From Methylomonas methanica (lineage in GTDB: Bacteria; Pseudomonadota; Gammaproteobacteria; Methylococcales; Methylomonadaceae), in contig NZ_LUUG01000044.1 in NCBI RefSeq assembly GCF_001644035.1, positions 62,001-126,000 on the forward strand: DNA of 64,000 nt, given 5' to 3'. Position 1 is the stretch's first letter; the number at the start of each line of letters is the position of its first letter. Shown here piece by piece: positions 35,909 through 47,469 of the stretch. The position numbers and the translations under genes were made by a program. A model generated the notes under the pieces. That model was not told the DNA's origin. It searched no databases and saw nothing but the letters and a program-made list of their open reading frames with translations.

Positions 35909-36159
35909 GCAATAACGTCGAGAAGAGAACCGACCGTTTTTTCATGAACCTTGATCATTTTGGCGCCAGCTGAGGTTTCCAGCTCAGCTTCTTTCAGGCT
36001 CAACACCGGTTTGAACAAATCGGCGGAACCAACATCTTTTGAGCCGCCGACTTCCTGAGCTTGCACCGGCAAATTCGCGATGGTTTGCGCGGCGGTACTG
36101 GCTTTTTGCTGAGCATTGCTGATCAGAGTGGTTGCGCTATTCAGTACATTGCTAATCAT
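35905..36159 (-). CDS. Small protein, possibly flagellar-motility related
   Basis: An 84-aa helical protein rich in Ala, Ser and Gln. The C-terminal end ETSAGAKMIKVHEKTVGSLLDVIA in outline (A..KMIKV.EK..GSLLD) recalls the closing helix of flagellar rod and hook proteins and small YjfB-like motility proteins. There are no flagellar genes nearby. The ATG follows GGAGGTGT. I treat it as a real gene of unknown function. Confidence 0.65.
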   Translation of the reverse strand: MISNVLNSATTLISNAQQKASTAAQTIANLPVQAQEVGGSKDVGSADLFKPVLSLKEAELETSAGAKMIKVHEKTVGSLLDVIA

Positions 36160-36271
36160 GGTACACCTCCTGCAAATCGAGTTTGCATCATAGCGCTCCT
36201 GTTATCGGCTTGCCAAGCGCGGAACTTTAACTTCTCAACACCGTTTTGCCTACCCAGTCACACTTAGGTAA

Positions 36272-37195
36272 CTATTTGTCTTTCTTGACTATTTTTACGT
36301 ACAGATCTTTCAAAAACGGCAGACCTTGGCTCTGAAATTTCGACCAAGCATAAACACCGGCTTGCTTCAGTAACTCAACGAACTTTTTAGCCGCAGCTTC
36401 TCCGCCAATCTGCTTAAATTTGGCTTCGACTATCGTACTCCACTGCGGTCTAGGCTGACCGTCGGCACCCAGAAACACCCTTTCAAACAACCACATTTCC
36501 GCGACGGACACCGTCCACATAAATGCAAACGACACTGCCATGCCACCACCAGCCACAATCACCAGCCAGGCGAATATCGGATCAAGCTTCGTCAACCACC
36601 ACGACAATATATCCACCAGCAGAAACACATACGGCATGCCGATCGCGATACATTTGTACTTTATGGTACTGGTTTCCGAAAAACTGAAAATCAGACCGAC
36701 AAACATGAAGATAAAACTGATGCCGAACAAGTGAATATGCGAAACCCGCGTCAGCGAACTGAACGTAGCGCCTTCGTCTTCCTTAGTGTACTCCTTCAAC
36801 ACCTTGAAATCACTTAAGTTGGGGATGGACGCATCCTTGTTATGGCACATCACGCAACGATTCTCGATGATTTTATCGACGCCGCGATCGACGAAATCAT
36901 CCTGATCAGCACCATCGCGCACCCATTGGATGATGGTAAAACGTTCCTGCTCCGAAGCGTTTTCTTTCATTGCCCCGTTTAATTGAGTTTCCAGCATCGT
37001 TCCGGAGCGGTTGCCGTAATAACTGTAGACAATATCGTCTATCGACAAGCCGAACTTGCCGTCAGCCATACCGTGAGTAAACAGAATTTGGATCAAGGCC
37101 ATCAGATAGCCGACCGCCACGGTAGTCAAATAGCCGGTAAACAGCACTTTGACAGGGGTATCCATTTGTTTTAAAGAAGAAAATTCGCGTGCCAT
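36272..37195 (-). CDS. Membrane protein with one CxxCH haem motif
   Basis: A 307-aa protein with about four membrane helices (near 14-38, 151-173, 181-201 and 205-235). Between the first two lies a periplasmic-looking loop with C114-V-M-C117-H118, a c-type haem attachment motif in ENRCVMCHNKD. Two histidines in the next helix (H153, H155 in VSHIHLFG) could be extra haem ligands. The C-terminal 70 residues are soluble and lysine-rich. I do not recognise a characterised family. It is probably a membrane cytochrome in electron transfer, monocistronic between two unrelated genes. Confidence 0.75.
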   Translation of the reverse strand: MAREFSSLKQMDTPVKVLFTGYLTTVAVGYLMALIQILFTHGMADGKFGLSIDDIVYSYYGNRSGTMLETQLNGAMKENASEQERFTIIQWVRDGADQDDFVDRGVDKIIENRCVMCHNKDASIPNLSDFKVLKEYTKEDEGATFSSLTRVSHIHLFGISFIFMFVGLIFSFSETSTIKYKCIAIGMPYVFLLVDILSWWLTKLDPIFAWLVIVAGGGMAVSFAFMWTVSVAEMWLFERVFLGADGQPRPQWSTIVEAKFKQIGGEAAAKKFVELLKQAGVYAWSKFQSQGLPFLKDLYVKIVKKDK

Positions 37196-37283
37196 GGTCA
37201 GTTACGCCGAAAAGGGAGGGATGGCTGCATTATAGCTTGGTTATATTACCGTTAACCGAAAATTCCAGATTGTTGCGGGCATA

Positions 37284-37313
37284 AAAAAGGCCCTTGCAAG
37301 CAAGAGCCTTTTT
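37284..37313 (-). terminator. Terminator of the cold-shock gene
   Basis: On the minus strand AAAAAGGCTCTTG pairs with CAAGGGCCTTTTT around a short loop, with T residues following. It lies 18 bp after the cspA-type stop and can work in both directions. Confidence 0.85.
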
Positions 37314-37331
37314 ACCCGTAACCGTTAACGC

Positions 37332-37535
37332 TTATCTGGGCAGGACGTTCGCGGCAGTCAAACCTTTAGGACCGGACTCGATATCGAATTGAACCGACTG
37401 GCCTGGAGACAAAGTTTTAAAACCTTCGCCCTTGATAACGGAATGATGTACAAAAACATCTTCCTTGCCTTCGGAAGGCTCGATAAATCCAAACCCTTTG
37501 GTATTGTTAAACCACTTTACAGTGCCTGTTGCCAT
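37332..37535 (-). CDS. CspA-family cold-shock protein
   Basis: A complete 67-aa cold-shock domain: [20 protein letters not shown] with RNP1 (KGFGFI) and VFVHHS for RNP2. It binds single-stranded RNA and DNA and melts mRNA structure. Paralogues are usual, so no numbered symbol is given. GTAGGAG-type ribosome site precedes the ATG. Confidence 0.96.
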   Translation of the reverse strand: MATGTVKWFNNTKGFGFIEPSEGKEDVFVHHSVIKGEGFKTLSPGQSVQFDIESGPKGLTAANVLPR

Positions 37536-37827
37536 TTCTAAAACTCCTACAAAATAAAACTAATGGTTACGCAGACCGACAATATTGACAACCGGACCTG
37601 CTGACTAGCAACGGCCATAATCCCTCAACATCTGTTATCTGAGCGGCGACATTGTACTTTGAAACATTTATCAAGGCTACCAACGATGTCCATCCTAATC
37701 CACGAATCAACAGCAATAATTTCATCCGAAAAATAGTGGAATTATCCGTCAGTCTTCGCTTGAAAAGCGCCAAGTAGCGCCCCATCTCTGCGGCAACACA
37801 ATTTATATTCCAAATGAGGTACGCAGC

Positions 37828-40401
37828 ATGCGAATGGATAAATTAACCAGTAAATTTCAACAAGCGCTCAGCGACGCGCAAAGCATGGCATTGGGCAAGG
37901 ATCACCAATTCATAGAGCCCGTGCATGTGATGTTGGCGCTGATCGACCAGGAAGGCGGCAGCATCAAGCCATTGCTGATGCAGGTCGGCATTCAGGTCAA
38001 CGCGTTGCGTAACGAGCTAAGCAAGGAAATCGACCGCCTGGCCAGCGTCTCCGGGTCCGGCGGCGACGTGCAAATCTCCAACGAGCTGTCGCGGATGTTG
38101 AACCTGACCGACAAACTGGCGCAGAAGCGTAAGGATGCGTTCATTTCCAGCGAATTATTTTTGCTGGCAGCCCTGGAAGCCAGCAGTTCCCTGCAAAAAA
38201 TTCTGAAACAGGCCGGCGTCACCGCATCCGCTGTGGAAAAAGCCATAGAAAACATGCGCGGCGGCCAAAACGTCAATGACGCCAATGCCGAAGACCAACG
38301 CCAGGCTCTGAAAAAATACACCATCAACCTGACCGAACGCGCCGAGCAAGGCAAACTCGATCCAGTGATTGGCCGCGACGACGAAATCCGCCGCACCATC
38401 CAGGTCTTGCAACGCCGAACCAAAAATAATCCAGTGCTGATCGGCGAACCCGGCGTCGGTAAGACCGCCATCGTCGAAGGCCTAGCGCAACGTATCGTCA
38501 ACGGCGAAGTGCCGGAAGGGATCAAGGGCAAGCAGTTGCTGTCGCTGGATATGGCCGCACTGATCGCCGGCGCCAAGTTTCGCGGCGAATTCGAGGAGCG
38601 CTTGAAAGCGGTGCTGAACGACGTTGCCAAACAGGAAGGCCAAATCATCTTGTTCATCGACGAATTGCATACTATGGTTGGTGCCGGCAAGGCAGAAGGC
38701 GCGATGGACGCCGGCAACATGCTGAAACCAGCTCTAGCCCGCGGCGAACTGCATTGTGTCGGCGCCACCACGCTGGACGAATACCGGCAATACATCGAGA
38801 AGGACGCGGCATTGGAACGGCGTTTTCAAAAAGTGCTGGTCGACGAGCCTAGCGTCGAAGACACCATCGCCATCTTACGCGGTTTGAAAGAACGTTACGA
38901 AATTCATCACCGCGTCGAAATCACCGATCCGGCCATTGTCTCCGCTGCGGTGCTGTCGCACCGTTACATTTCCGACCGGCAGTTACCGGACAAAGCCATA
39001 GACTTGATTGATGAAGCCGCCAGTCGAATCCGCATGGAAATGGACTCCAAGCCAGAGGCCATGGATAAACTCAGCCGTAGGTTGATACAGCTGAAAATCG
39101 AGCGCGAGGCCATGAAAAACGAAACCGACGCGGCTTCGAAAAAGCGTCTGGAAATATTGCAAGTTGAAATCGCCGATCTGGAGAAAGAATACTCAGACCT
39201 GGACGAAATCTGGAAGGCCGAAAAAGCCGCACTGCAAGGCACCGCCACTATAAAGGAGAATCTGGAACATGCCCGCCTGGAACTGGAAGCGGCCCGCCGC
39301 AGCCAAGACTACGCGCGCATGTCCGAACTGCAATACGGCGAAATTCCCAAGCTGGAAAAAGAGCTGGATTTGGCTTCGCAAGCGGAGATGCAGGAAACCA
39401 CCTTGCTGCGCAGCAGAGTCACCGAAGAGGAAATCGCTGAAGTGGTCTCGAAATGGACCGGCATCCCAGTATCCAAAATGATGGAGGGCGAGCGCGAGAA
39501 ATTGCTGCGCATGGAAGATGAGCTTAGCAAACGGGTGATTGGGCAAACCGAAGCACTAAAAGCGGTGAGCAACGCCATCCGCCGCTCCCGCGCCGGCCTG
39601 TCCGACCCGAACCGTCCCAACGGCTCATTCCTGTTCCTTGGCCCGACCGGCGTCGGCAAAACCGAATTATGTAAGGCTTTAGCCGAGTTCATGTTCGACA
39701 CCGAAGAAGCGATGGTGCGCATCGACATGTCCGAATTTATGGAAAAACATTCGGTGGCTCGCTTGATCGGCGCACCTCCCGGCTATGTTGGCTATGAGGA
39801 AGGCGGCTATCTGACCGAAGCCGTACGCCGCAAACCGTATTCGGTCATCCTGCTGGATGAGATCGAAAAAGCCCATAACGACGTATTTAACGTATTGCTG
39901 CAAGTACTGGATGACGGCCGTTTAACCGATGGACAGGGCCGTACGGTGGACTTCAAAAACACCGTGGTGGTGATGACTTCGAACCTGGGTTCCAGCGTAA
40001 TTCAGGAATTAGCTGGGGAAGATAATTACTTAGAGATGAAGGATGCGGTGATGGAAATCGTCGGCCAGCATTTCCGCCCGGAATTCATCAACCGGGTCGA
40101 CGAAGCCGTAGTCTTCCATCCGCTCGGTCAAGGCCAAATCCGTGCGATCTGCAAAATACAGATCGAGTTGCTACACCAACGTTTACAAGAAAAAGACATG
40201 GGTATGGAAGTCAGCGAAACAGCGCTGGATTTACTTGGCGAAGCAGGCTTCGACCCGGTTTATGGTGCGCGTCCGCTAAAACGAGCCATACAACGGCAGT
40301 TGGAAAATCCGCTGGCTAATGAAATTTTGTCAGGCCGCTTTATTCCGGGGGATGTGATTAAAATCGATGTCGCTAACGATGGCCTGACTTTTAGCAAATA
40401 A
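37828..40401 (+). CDS. clpB: ClpB disaggregase
   Basis: The 857-aa Hsp100 protein has an N-terminal repeat domain, AAA-1 with [15 protein letters not shown] and [16 protein letters not shown], a coiled M domain (about 410-525) and AAA-2 with [15 protein letters not shown] and [15 protein letters not shown]. Pore tyrosines are in KFRGEFE and [10 protein letters not shown]. There is no IGL/IGF loop for ClpP, fitting a disaggregase that works with DnaK. The second codon pair offers an alternative ATG at 37834. Heat-shock regulation is expected but no clear sigma32 promoter was identified. Confidence 0.97.
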   Translation: MRMDKLTSKFQQALSDAQSMALGKDHQFIEPVHVMLALIDQEGGSIKPLLMQVGIQVNALRNELSKEIDRLASVSGSGGDVQISNELSRMLNLTDKLAQKRKDAFISSELFLLAALEASSSLQKILKQAGVTASAVEKAIENMRGGQNVNDANAEDQRQALKKYTINLTERAEQGKLDPVIGRDDEIRRTIQVLQRRTKNNPVLIGEPGVGKTAIVEGLAQRIVNGEVPEGIKGKQLLSLDMAALIAGAKFRGEFEERLKAVLNDVAKQEGQIILFIDELHTMVGAGKAEGAMDAGNMLKPALARGELHCVGATTLDEYRQYIEKDAALERRFQKVLVDEPSVEDTIAILRGLKERYEIHHRVEITDPAIVSAAVLSHRYISDRQLPDKAIDLIDEAASRIRMEMDSKPEAMDKLSRRLIQLKIEREAMKNETDAASKKRLEILQVEIADLEKEYSDLDEIWKAEKAALQGTATIKENLEHARLELEAARRSQDYARMSELQYGEIPKLEKELDLASQAEMQETTLLRSRVTEEEIAEVVSKWTGIPVSKMMEGEREKLLRMEDELSKRVIGQTEALKAVSNAIRRSRAGLSDPNRPNGSFLFLGPTGVGKTELCKALAEFMFDTEEAMVRIDMSEFMEKHSVARLIGAPPGYVGYEEGGYLTEAVRRKPYSVILLDEIEKAHNDVFNVLLQVLDDGRLTDGQGRTVDFKNTVVVMTSNLGSSVIQELAGEDNYLEMKDAVMEIVGQHFRPEFINRVDEAVVFHPLGQGQIRAICKIQIELLHQRLQEKDMGMEVSETALDLLGEAGFDPVYGARPLKRAIQRQLENPLANEILSGRFIPGDVIKIDVANDGLTFSK

Positions 40402-40451
40402 ATGTAGTTCTGAGCGCCGGGTTGGACTCAATCTAGCCCGGCTTCCTGCGA

Positions 40452-40856
40452 CTACTCCTGTGCCCCAGCCTGAACCAAAATATCCTCAATTTCCTTGTGC
40501 CCTCGGGTACGGGCAAACTGCAAGGCATTGGCTGAAGACTTAGCGCCCCTTGCCAGCAAAAGCTTGACCATTTCCAACTGCCCTCTACCGGCGGCCAATC
40601 CCAGCGCAGCCGAACCTCCGGCATTCACATCCATACCGGCATCCAGAAACAACTTTACAGCAAGCATATCGTCCGCACCGGCAGATGTTGCAAATTGGGA
40701 CTCGGTATATTCGGTGCCCATTTGCTGCAATTCCTTCCTAGCGGCTACAGCATCTGCGGCAAACGCTACCTCGATCTGAAATAGGCATGACGCCGCCAAT
40801 GTCAAAGCGACCAACACACCGGAGCGACACTTGTAAAACATCCGAATGCCGATCAC
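40452..40856 (-). CDS. Exported ankyrin-repeat protein
   Basis: A 134-aa protein with an N-terminal signal (VLVALTLAASCLFQIEVAFA). The start may be the ATG at 40856 or at 40841. Two to three ankyrin repeats follow: DDMLAVKLFLDAGMDVNAGG, AALGLAAGRGQLEMVKLLLA and a last degenerate copy. Ankyrin repeats bind other proteins. A periplasmic location is inferred. A partner cannot be named. Confidence 0.8.
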   Translation of the reverse strand: MIGIRMFYKCRSGVLVALTLAASCLFQIEVAFAADAVAARKELQQMGTEYTESQFATSAGADDMLAVKLFLDAGMDVNAGGSAALGLAAGRGQLEMVKLLLARGAKSSANALQFARTRGHKEIEDILVQAGAQE

Positions 40857-40907
40857 ATCAACCTCCGCAGGAAATAAGCCATGTCGCCGAAAAGATATTC
40901 TGCGAAA

Positions 40908-41924
40908 TCAAATTTTGATCACCCGCCCTTCGGCGGCTGATTGCAACGCGGCAACGATGGTCCGACAGTTATCACGGGCATCGCTGAACGACAACTGCGG
41001 ATCCTTGCCGTTTAATACGCAATCGCTGAAATGCTCGACTTCCAAACGAAAATGATTCGCGAAAGGCAAGCGCTCTTCTGATTGCCGACCGTCTTCGGTC
41101 CACCAGGAAATTACCGGTACATCCCCTGGCAACTGCCATACCACGTGACATTTGATTCCGCCTTGGGTACCAACGATTTCATATTCGCAACGTCTGGCGC
41201 GTTCGAAGCTGAAATCGAAATGCGCGAATTTTCCGTCGCCAAAATCCAGAATACCGCTGGTCGTAATATCGGCACCGCTTTCGGCATATTTAGATAAGGC
41301 AGTGACGCTGCGTGGTGCTTGTTGAAAGAACATGCGTAACGAATGGATCGCATAGCAGCCGATATCCCACATCGCCCCGCCGCCGCGCGAGACATCCTCA
41401 GCCAAGCGATACATCCGGGCCTGACGCATCATAAATGAGTAGCTGGCGCGCACAGAACGGATTTCGCCTATTAAACCGGACCGGATCAATTCCAGTACAC
41501 GGGCGTGCTGCGGATGAAAGCGGTACATAAAACCTTCCATCACGGTCACCCGGTAGCGGCGCGCGGCTGTTTCAATCGCGTCAATATCCTCTACCGTCAA
41601 GGCCATCGGCTTTTCGCACAGCACATGCTTACGGTGCTCAATGGACCGTAAAGCCCATTCCGCATGCTCATGATTGGCCATCGGCAAGTAGATAGCCTGC
41701 ACATCTTCGTCATTTAGCAATGCATCCAGATTATCGTAACTCTGTGTTTCCGGATGGCAAGGAGCGTATTGAGCGAGGGTTTGCGCTGCGGCTCCGGGCC
41801 GACGGCTGGCTATGCCGACCAGCTTTGCGTTGGACGCTTCAACTATAGCCGGCAACAGGCGCTCGTTGATACGGGCAGCACCGAGAATGCCCCAACGAAG
41901 TTTGGCTTGGTCTTGGTTATTCAT
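40908..41924 (-). CDS. Gfo/Idh/MocA-family oxidoreductase
   Basis: A 338-aa NAD(P)-dependent dehydrogenase. The Rossmann loop is WGILGAARINERLLPAI, the family lysine lies in CEKPMALTVEDID, and the substrate helix includes GGGAMWDIGCYAIHSLRMFF. Members act on sugars, inositols or trans-dihydrodiols. No neighbouring sugar gene helps to choose. It appears to be a single-gene unit. Confidence 0.88.
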   Translation of the reverse strand: MNNQDQAKLRWGILGAARINERLLPAIVEASNAKLVGIASRRPGAAAQTLAQYAPCHPETQSYDNLDALLNDEDVQAIYLPMANHEHAEWALRSIEHRKHVLCEKPMALTVEDIDAIETAARRYRVTVMEGFMYRFHPQHARVLELIRSGLIGEIRSVRASYSFMMRQARMYRLAEDVSRGGGAMWDIGCYAIHSLRMFFQQAPRSVTALSKYAESGADITTSGILDFGDGKFAHFDFSFERARRCEYEIVGTQGGIKCHVVWQLPGDVPVISWWTEDGRQSEERLPFANHFRLEVEHFSDCVLNGKDPQLSFSDARDNCRTIVAALQSAAEGRVIKI

Positions 41925-42092
41925 GACAGTACCTTCTGGACTGATAAGCTGAGAGCTATCAGATTAGCAGCTTGTCCGCGCGCCGCAAGCAACTTGCCTC
42001 AAAAAGTCATGAGAAAGCCAACAAGCTTTGATTAAGTAAAGACTAGGGAACCAAAGTATCGGGTATCTGCGCAAGAGAAAATCTCCGCACAT

Positions 42093-42129
42093 AAAAAAGG
42101 CCCAAGCAACAACTGTTGCATAGGCCTTG
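42093..42129 (-). terminator. Terminator of rpsT
   Basis: AAGGCCTATGCAACAG and TTGTTGCTTGGGCCTT (minus strand) form a long stem followed by six T residues. It lies 27 bp after the rpsT stop. Confidence 0.88.
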
Positions 42130-42155
42130 TTTGATCTATCGACTTTGGGTCGAGA

Positions 42156-42419
42156 TCAAGCCATCGCGCGCAATCTGTCGTTAAGTCTGCTTTTGCTGCG
42201 AGCGGCTTTATTTTTATGGATCAGGCCTTTGTTAACAGCCGAATCGATTACAGGAACAGCGGTTTTAAACGCGGCTTGAGCTTGCTCTTTATCGCCTGCT
42301 CTAACAGCGGCGATCACTTTTTTTACGAAAGTGCGTAAGTTGCTTCGCTGTCCGGCATTGCGAATACGGCTTTTCTCAGCCTGACGCGCTCTTTTTCTAG
42401 CTTGTGGTGAATTAGCCAT
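42156..42419 (-). CDS. rpsT: 30S ribosomal protein S20
   Basis: An 87-aa basic protein with the S20 pattern [20 protein letters not shown] and [20 protein letters not shown]. It binds 16S rRNA early in small-subunit assembly. Divergent from murJ, as in many gammaproteobacteria. Confidence 0.97.
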   Translation of the reverse strand: MANSPQARKRARQAEKSRIRNAGQRSNLRTFVKKVIAAVRAGDKEQAQAAFKTAVPVIDSAVNKGLIHKNKAARSKSRLNDRLRAMA

Positions 42420-42521
42420 AGTCTATCAGTTCTTTTGAGTTAATCTGGAACCGCGTATTATCATTTTGGATGCTATGATTGTCAAATTTTTAGTGTTTCC
42501 AAACTCAACCTGAGACCTGCA

Positions 42522-44069
42522 GTGAGCAAGCAGCTGTTTAAATCTACCGCAATCGTTAGCAGTATGACCATGGTTTCACGGATCATGGGTTTTGTACGGG
42601 ACATGTTGTTTGCCAACATTTTCGGCGTTAACATGGCCACCGATGCCTTTTTCGTAGCGTTCAGAATTCCGAACTTCCTACGCCGCTTGTTCATGGAAGG
42701 CGCGTTCGCCCAAGCTTTTGTGCCGGCGCTGACGGATTATAACGAAAAAGGCAGCCGCGAAGCATTGCAGCTGTTTATAGACCGGACTGCCGGCACTTTG
42801 ACGGTCCTATTGATGCTAATCTCGCTGGCAGGCGTAATTGCCGCCCCGCTGCTGATCATGGTATTTGCACCGGGCTTTCTATGGGAAGGCGGCCAGTACG
42901 AACTGGCTGTACAAATGCTCCGCATCACCTTCCCCTATTTGTTCTTCGTTACGTTAGTTGCGTTCGCCGGCGCGATTTTGAACGCCCGCGGTAAATTTGC
43001 GATTCCGGCCCTGACCCCGGTATTTTTGAATATCTGCATGATAGGCGCAGCGATCTGGGTTTCGCCGTTAATGGCACAACCCATTATGGCGTTGGCGTGG
43101 GGAGTATTCGGCGCCGGGATGGTGCAATTGCTGTTTCAAATCCCCGCACTATTGCGTCTGGGTTTACTGCCGAGGCCGCGCTGGGGCTATCAAGACCCGG
43201 CGGTGCGGCGCATACTAAAACAGATGCTTCCGGCAATCTTTGGAGTCTCGGTGGTGCAAGTTAATTTGCTGTTTGGCACTTTGGTCGCCTCGTTTTTGAC
43301 CTCCGGCAGCGTTTCCTGGCTGTATTATTCGGATCGGTTGGTGGAGTTTCCGCTCGGTATTTTGGGTGTGGCGCTTGCAACAGTCATTTTACCCAGATTG
43401 TCCGAGAATCATGCTGCTGAGGATGCCATGGCCTTTTCCAAGGCGTTGGACTGGGGCCTGAAATTGGTATTATTGATAGGCTTGCCGGCCACTTTGGGCT
43501 TAACACTGTTGGCCGAACCCTTGCTATCGACGCTATTTCAATATAACGAATTTGGCAGCGAAGATGTGCATATGGCGGGCAAAAGCCTGATGGCTTACGC
43601 ACTAGGTTTATTGGCATTCATGCTGATCAAGATCTTGGTTCCAGGCTTCACCTCGCGCCAGGACACGCAAACGCCGATGCGTTTTGGCATGCATTCCATC
43701 GTCGCAAATATAGTATTAAGCCTATTGTTGGCATTTCCGTTCGCGCATGCCGGCATCGCCCTGGCAACCACTTTGTCGGCTTACCTAAACGCGCTACTTC
43801 TGTTGCTTAGTCTGCTAAAAACTCGAATTTACCGCCCTAGCGAACAGTGGCTGTTATACATTCTGCGGATTGTGGCAGCCAACGCAATTATGTCGGCGTT
43901 CTTGTATTATTTTGTCGATGTCACGCTTTGGCTGGATTGGAGCGCCTCGCAACGCGGCCTGCACCTGGGAATGACAATCGGCTTGGCAATCTTGATTTAC
44001 AGTTCGGCGCTGGTATTGTTGGGCATCCGCCCTCGCCATATCGGCTTGCAAAAATCCGTAACGACTTGA
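42522..44069 (+). CDS. murJ: Lipid II flippase MurJ
   Basis: The 515-aa polytopic protein (about 14 helices) moves lipid II across the inner membrane. Family stretches are SSMTMVSRIMGFVRDMLFAN, RIPNFLRRLFMEGAFAQAFV and the conserved later SDRLVEFPLGILGVALATVI. The start is a GTG. It is the first gene of a rightward run with proC and a YggT gene. Confidence 0.97.
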   Translation: MSKQLFKSTAIVSSMTMVSRIMGFVRDMLFANIFGVNMATDAFFVAFRIPNFLRRLFMEGAFAQAFVPALTDYNEKGSREALQLFIDRTAGTLTVLLMLISLAGVIAAPLLIMVFAPGFLWEGGQYELAVQMLRITFPYLFFVTLVAFAGAILNARGKFAIPALTPVFLNICMIGAAIWVSPLMAQPIMALAWGVFGAGMVQLLFQIPALLRLGLLPRPRWGYQDPAVRRILKQMLPAIFGVSVVQVNLLFGTLVASFLTSGSVSWLYYSDRLVEFPLGILGVALATVILPRLSENHAAEDAMAFSKALDWGLKLVLLIGLPATLGLTLLAEPLLSTLFQYNEFGSEDVHMAGKSLMAYALGLLAFMLIKILVPGFTSRQDTQTPMRFGMHSIVANIVLSLLLAFPFAHAGIALATTLSAYLNALLLLLSLLKTRIYRPSEQWLLYILRIVAANAIMSAFLYYFVDVTLWLDWSASQRGLHLGMTIGLAILIYSSALVLLGIRPRHIGLQKSVTT

Positions 44070-44154
44070 GATTCTCTGCGGCGCCACCATTGTCATGTAG
44101 AATGCACCGCAAACAGCGGTTTCCGTAACGATTCAACATAATAATCAGTAAGCT

Positions 44155-44982
44155 ATGAAAACAAAAACAATCGGTTTTATTGGTGGCGGCAACATGGCGA
44201 CCAGTCTAATCAGCGGCTTGATTGCCAGCGGTCATTCACCGCAGCAGATCTGGGTGTCGGATACCGCGCCCGCCACTTTGCAGGCTCACGCCGATCAACT
44301 TCATGTCAATACTACCGCCAGTAATGAGACAGTCATTAACGAAGTCGAAGTGGTGGTGCTGGCAGTTAAACCGCAAATACTGCGTGACGTGGCTTTGCAA
44401 ATCGCGCCCTGTCTGAAACAAAAAAATGTGCTGGTAGTATCGATTGCCGCCGGCATTTCCCAGCAAAGTCTATCCAAATGGCTGGGCAGCGAGGTCGCTA
44501 TCGTGCGCTGTATGCCTAATACGCCCGCACTGGTGCAAACCGGCGCAACAGCATTGCACGCCAACGCGAATGTAGACGACGAACAAAAAGATCTAGCCGA
44601 AAATATTCTGCGCGCGGTCGGTTTGGCCTTGTGGGTAAACGACGAAAACCAACTCGACGCCGTGACCGCGGTATCGGGCAGCGGGCCGGCTTATTTTTTT
44701 CTGCTGATGGAAGCAATGGAAAAAGCCGCCCTGGACTTGGGCCTGGACGAACGCTCCGCTAGACTGCTGATTCAGCAAACAGCTCTGGGCGCCGCCAAAA
44801 TCGCGCTGGAATCGTCCGAATCACCCGCCCAATTGCGCGCCAGAGTCACCTCACCGGGCGGTACCACTCAACAAGCCATAGAAACGTTTGTCCAAAACGG
44901 CTTTGTCGAACTGGTTGCAAAAGCCTTACACGCCGCCAAAGACCGCTCGATTGAAATGTCAAAACAACTGGGAGCCGACTAA
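44155..44982 (+). CDS. proC: Pyrroline-5-carboxylate reductase
   Basis: A 275-aa enzyme for the last step of proline synthesis. The dinucleotide loop is IGFIGGGNMATSLISGLI. The signature AVSGSGPAYFFLLMEAMEKA and the C-terminal RVTSPGGTTQQAIETF are intact. Its stop overlaps the ATG of the YggT-family gene by one base. Confidence 0.97.
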   Translation: MKTKTIGFIGGGNMATSLISGLIASGHSPQQIWVSDTAPATLQAHADQLHVNTTASNETVINEVEVVVLAVKPQILRDVALQIAPCLKQKNVLVVSIAAGISQQSLSKWLGSEVAIVRCMPNTPALVQTGATALHANANVDDEQKDLAENILRAVGLALWVNDENQLDAVTAVSGSGPAYFFLLMEAMEKAALDLGLDERSARLLIQQTALGAAKIALESSESPAQLRARVTSPGGTTQQAIETFVQNGFVELVAKALHAAKDRSIEMSKQLGAD

Positions 44983-45557
44983 TGGGCAGCAATTACATGA
45001 CCGACCCAATAGTGTTCCTGATCGACACGCTGTTTTCGTTGTATATTTTGGCGGTGGCCTTGCGCTTCTTGTTGCAATGGACCCAGGCCGATTTTTACAA
45101 CCCGGTTTCGCAATTTCTGGTGAAAATCACCCATCCGCCGTTGCGGATTTTGCGTCGCTTCATTCCTTCCATCGGTCGCATAGATAGCTCTTCCCTAGTG
45201 CTGGCGTTGTTGCTGCAAATAGTCGCCAACTTTTCGATACTGGCTATCAAAGGCTTATCGGTCAGTTTTGTGGCATTGACGCTATTGTCGTTTACCGACT
45301 TATTGAAAATGCTGATCGATATTTTCGTTTACGCCATTTTTGCCGGTGCCATCCTCAGCTGGTTCGCCCCCGGCAGTTATGGCTCCGCTTCGTCGATTTT
45401 GTACAGTTTGACCGATCCGCTGCTGAACGTGTGCCGCAAAGTGCTGCCGAACATGGGTGGAATAGACCTATCGCCGCTGGTGGCGCTGGTATTGTTGCAA
45501 CTGGCAAAAATGATGATTTTACCGCCCTTGCATCAATTGGTTAGTCTGCTGGGCTAG
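44982..45557 (+). CDS. YggT-family membrane protein
   Basis: A 191-aa membrane protein with two copies of the YggT domain, each with two helices: LYILAVALRFLLQW...NPVSQFLVKITHPPL and IFAGAILSWFAPG...LTDPLLNVCRKVLP. The repeated NP/DP-L-(x)-P element is the family mark. It commonly follows proC, as here. Start could be ATG 44982 or 44997. Function is poorly known, possibly linked to cell envelope or osmotic behaviour. Confidence 0.9.
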   Translation: MGSNYMTDPIVFLIDTLFSLYILAVALRFLLQWTQADFYNPVSQFLVKITHPPLRILRRFIPSIGRIDSSSLVLALLLQIVANFSILAIKGLSVSFVALTLLSFTDLLKMLIDIFVYAIFAGAILSWFAPGSYGSASSILYSLTDPLLNVCRKVLPNMGGIDLSPLVALVLLQLAKMMILPPLHQLVSLLG

Positions 45558-45576
45558 GCGCCAGACTGGTATTGCC

Positions 45577-47469
<1,893 letters not shown>

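Noticed and set aside
40416-40442. Hairpin GCCGGGTT/AGCCCGGC after clpB as a terminator
   Set aside because: Short stem, long loop and no T-run on either side.
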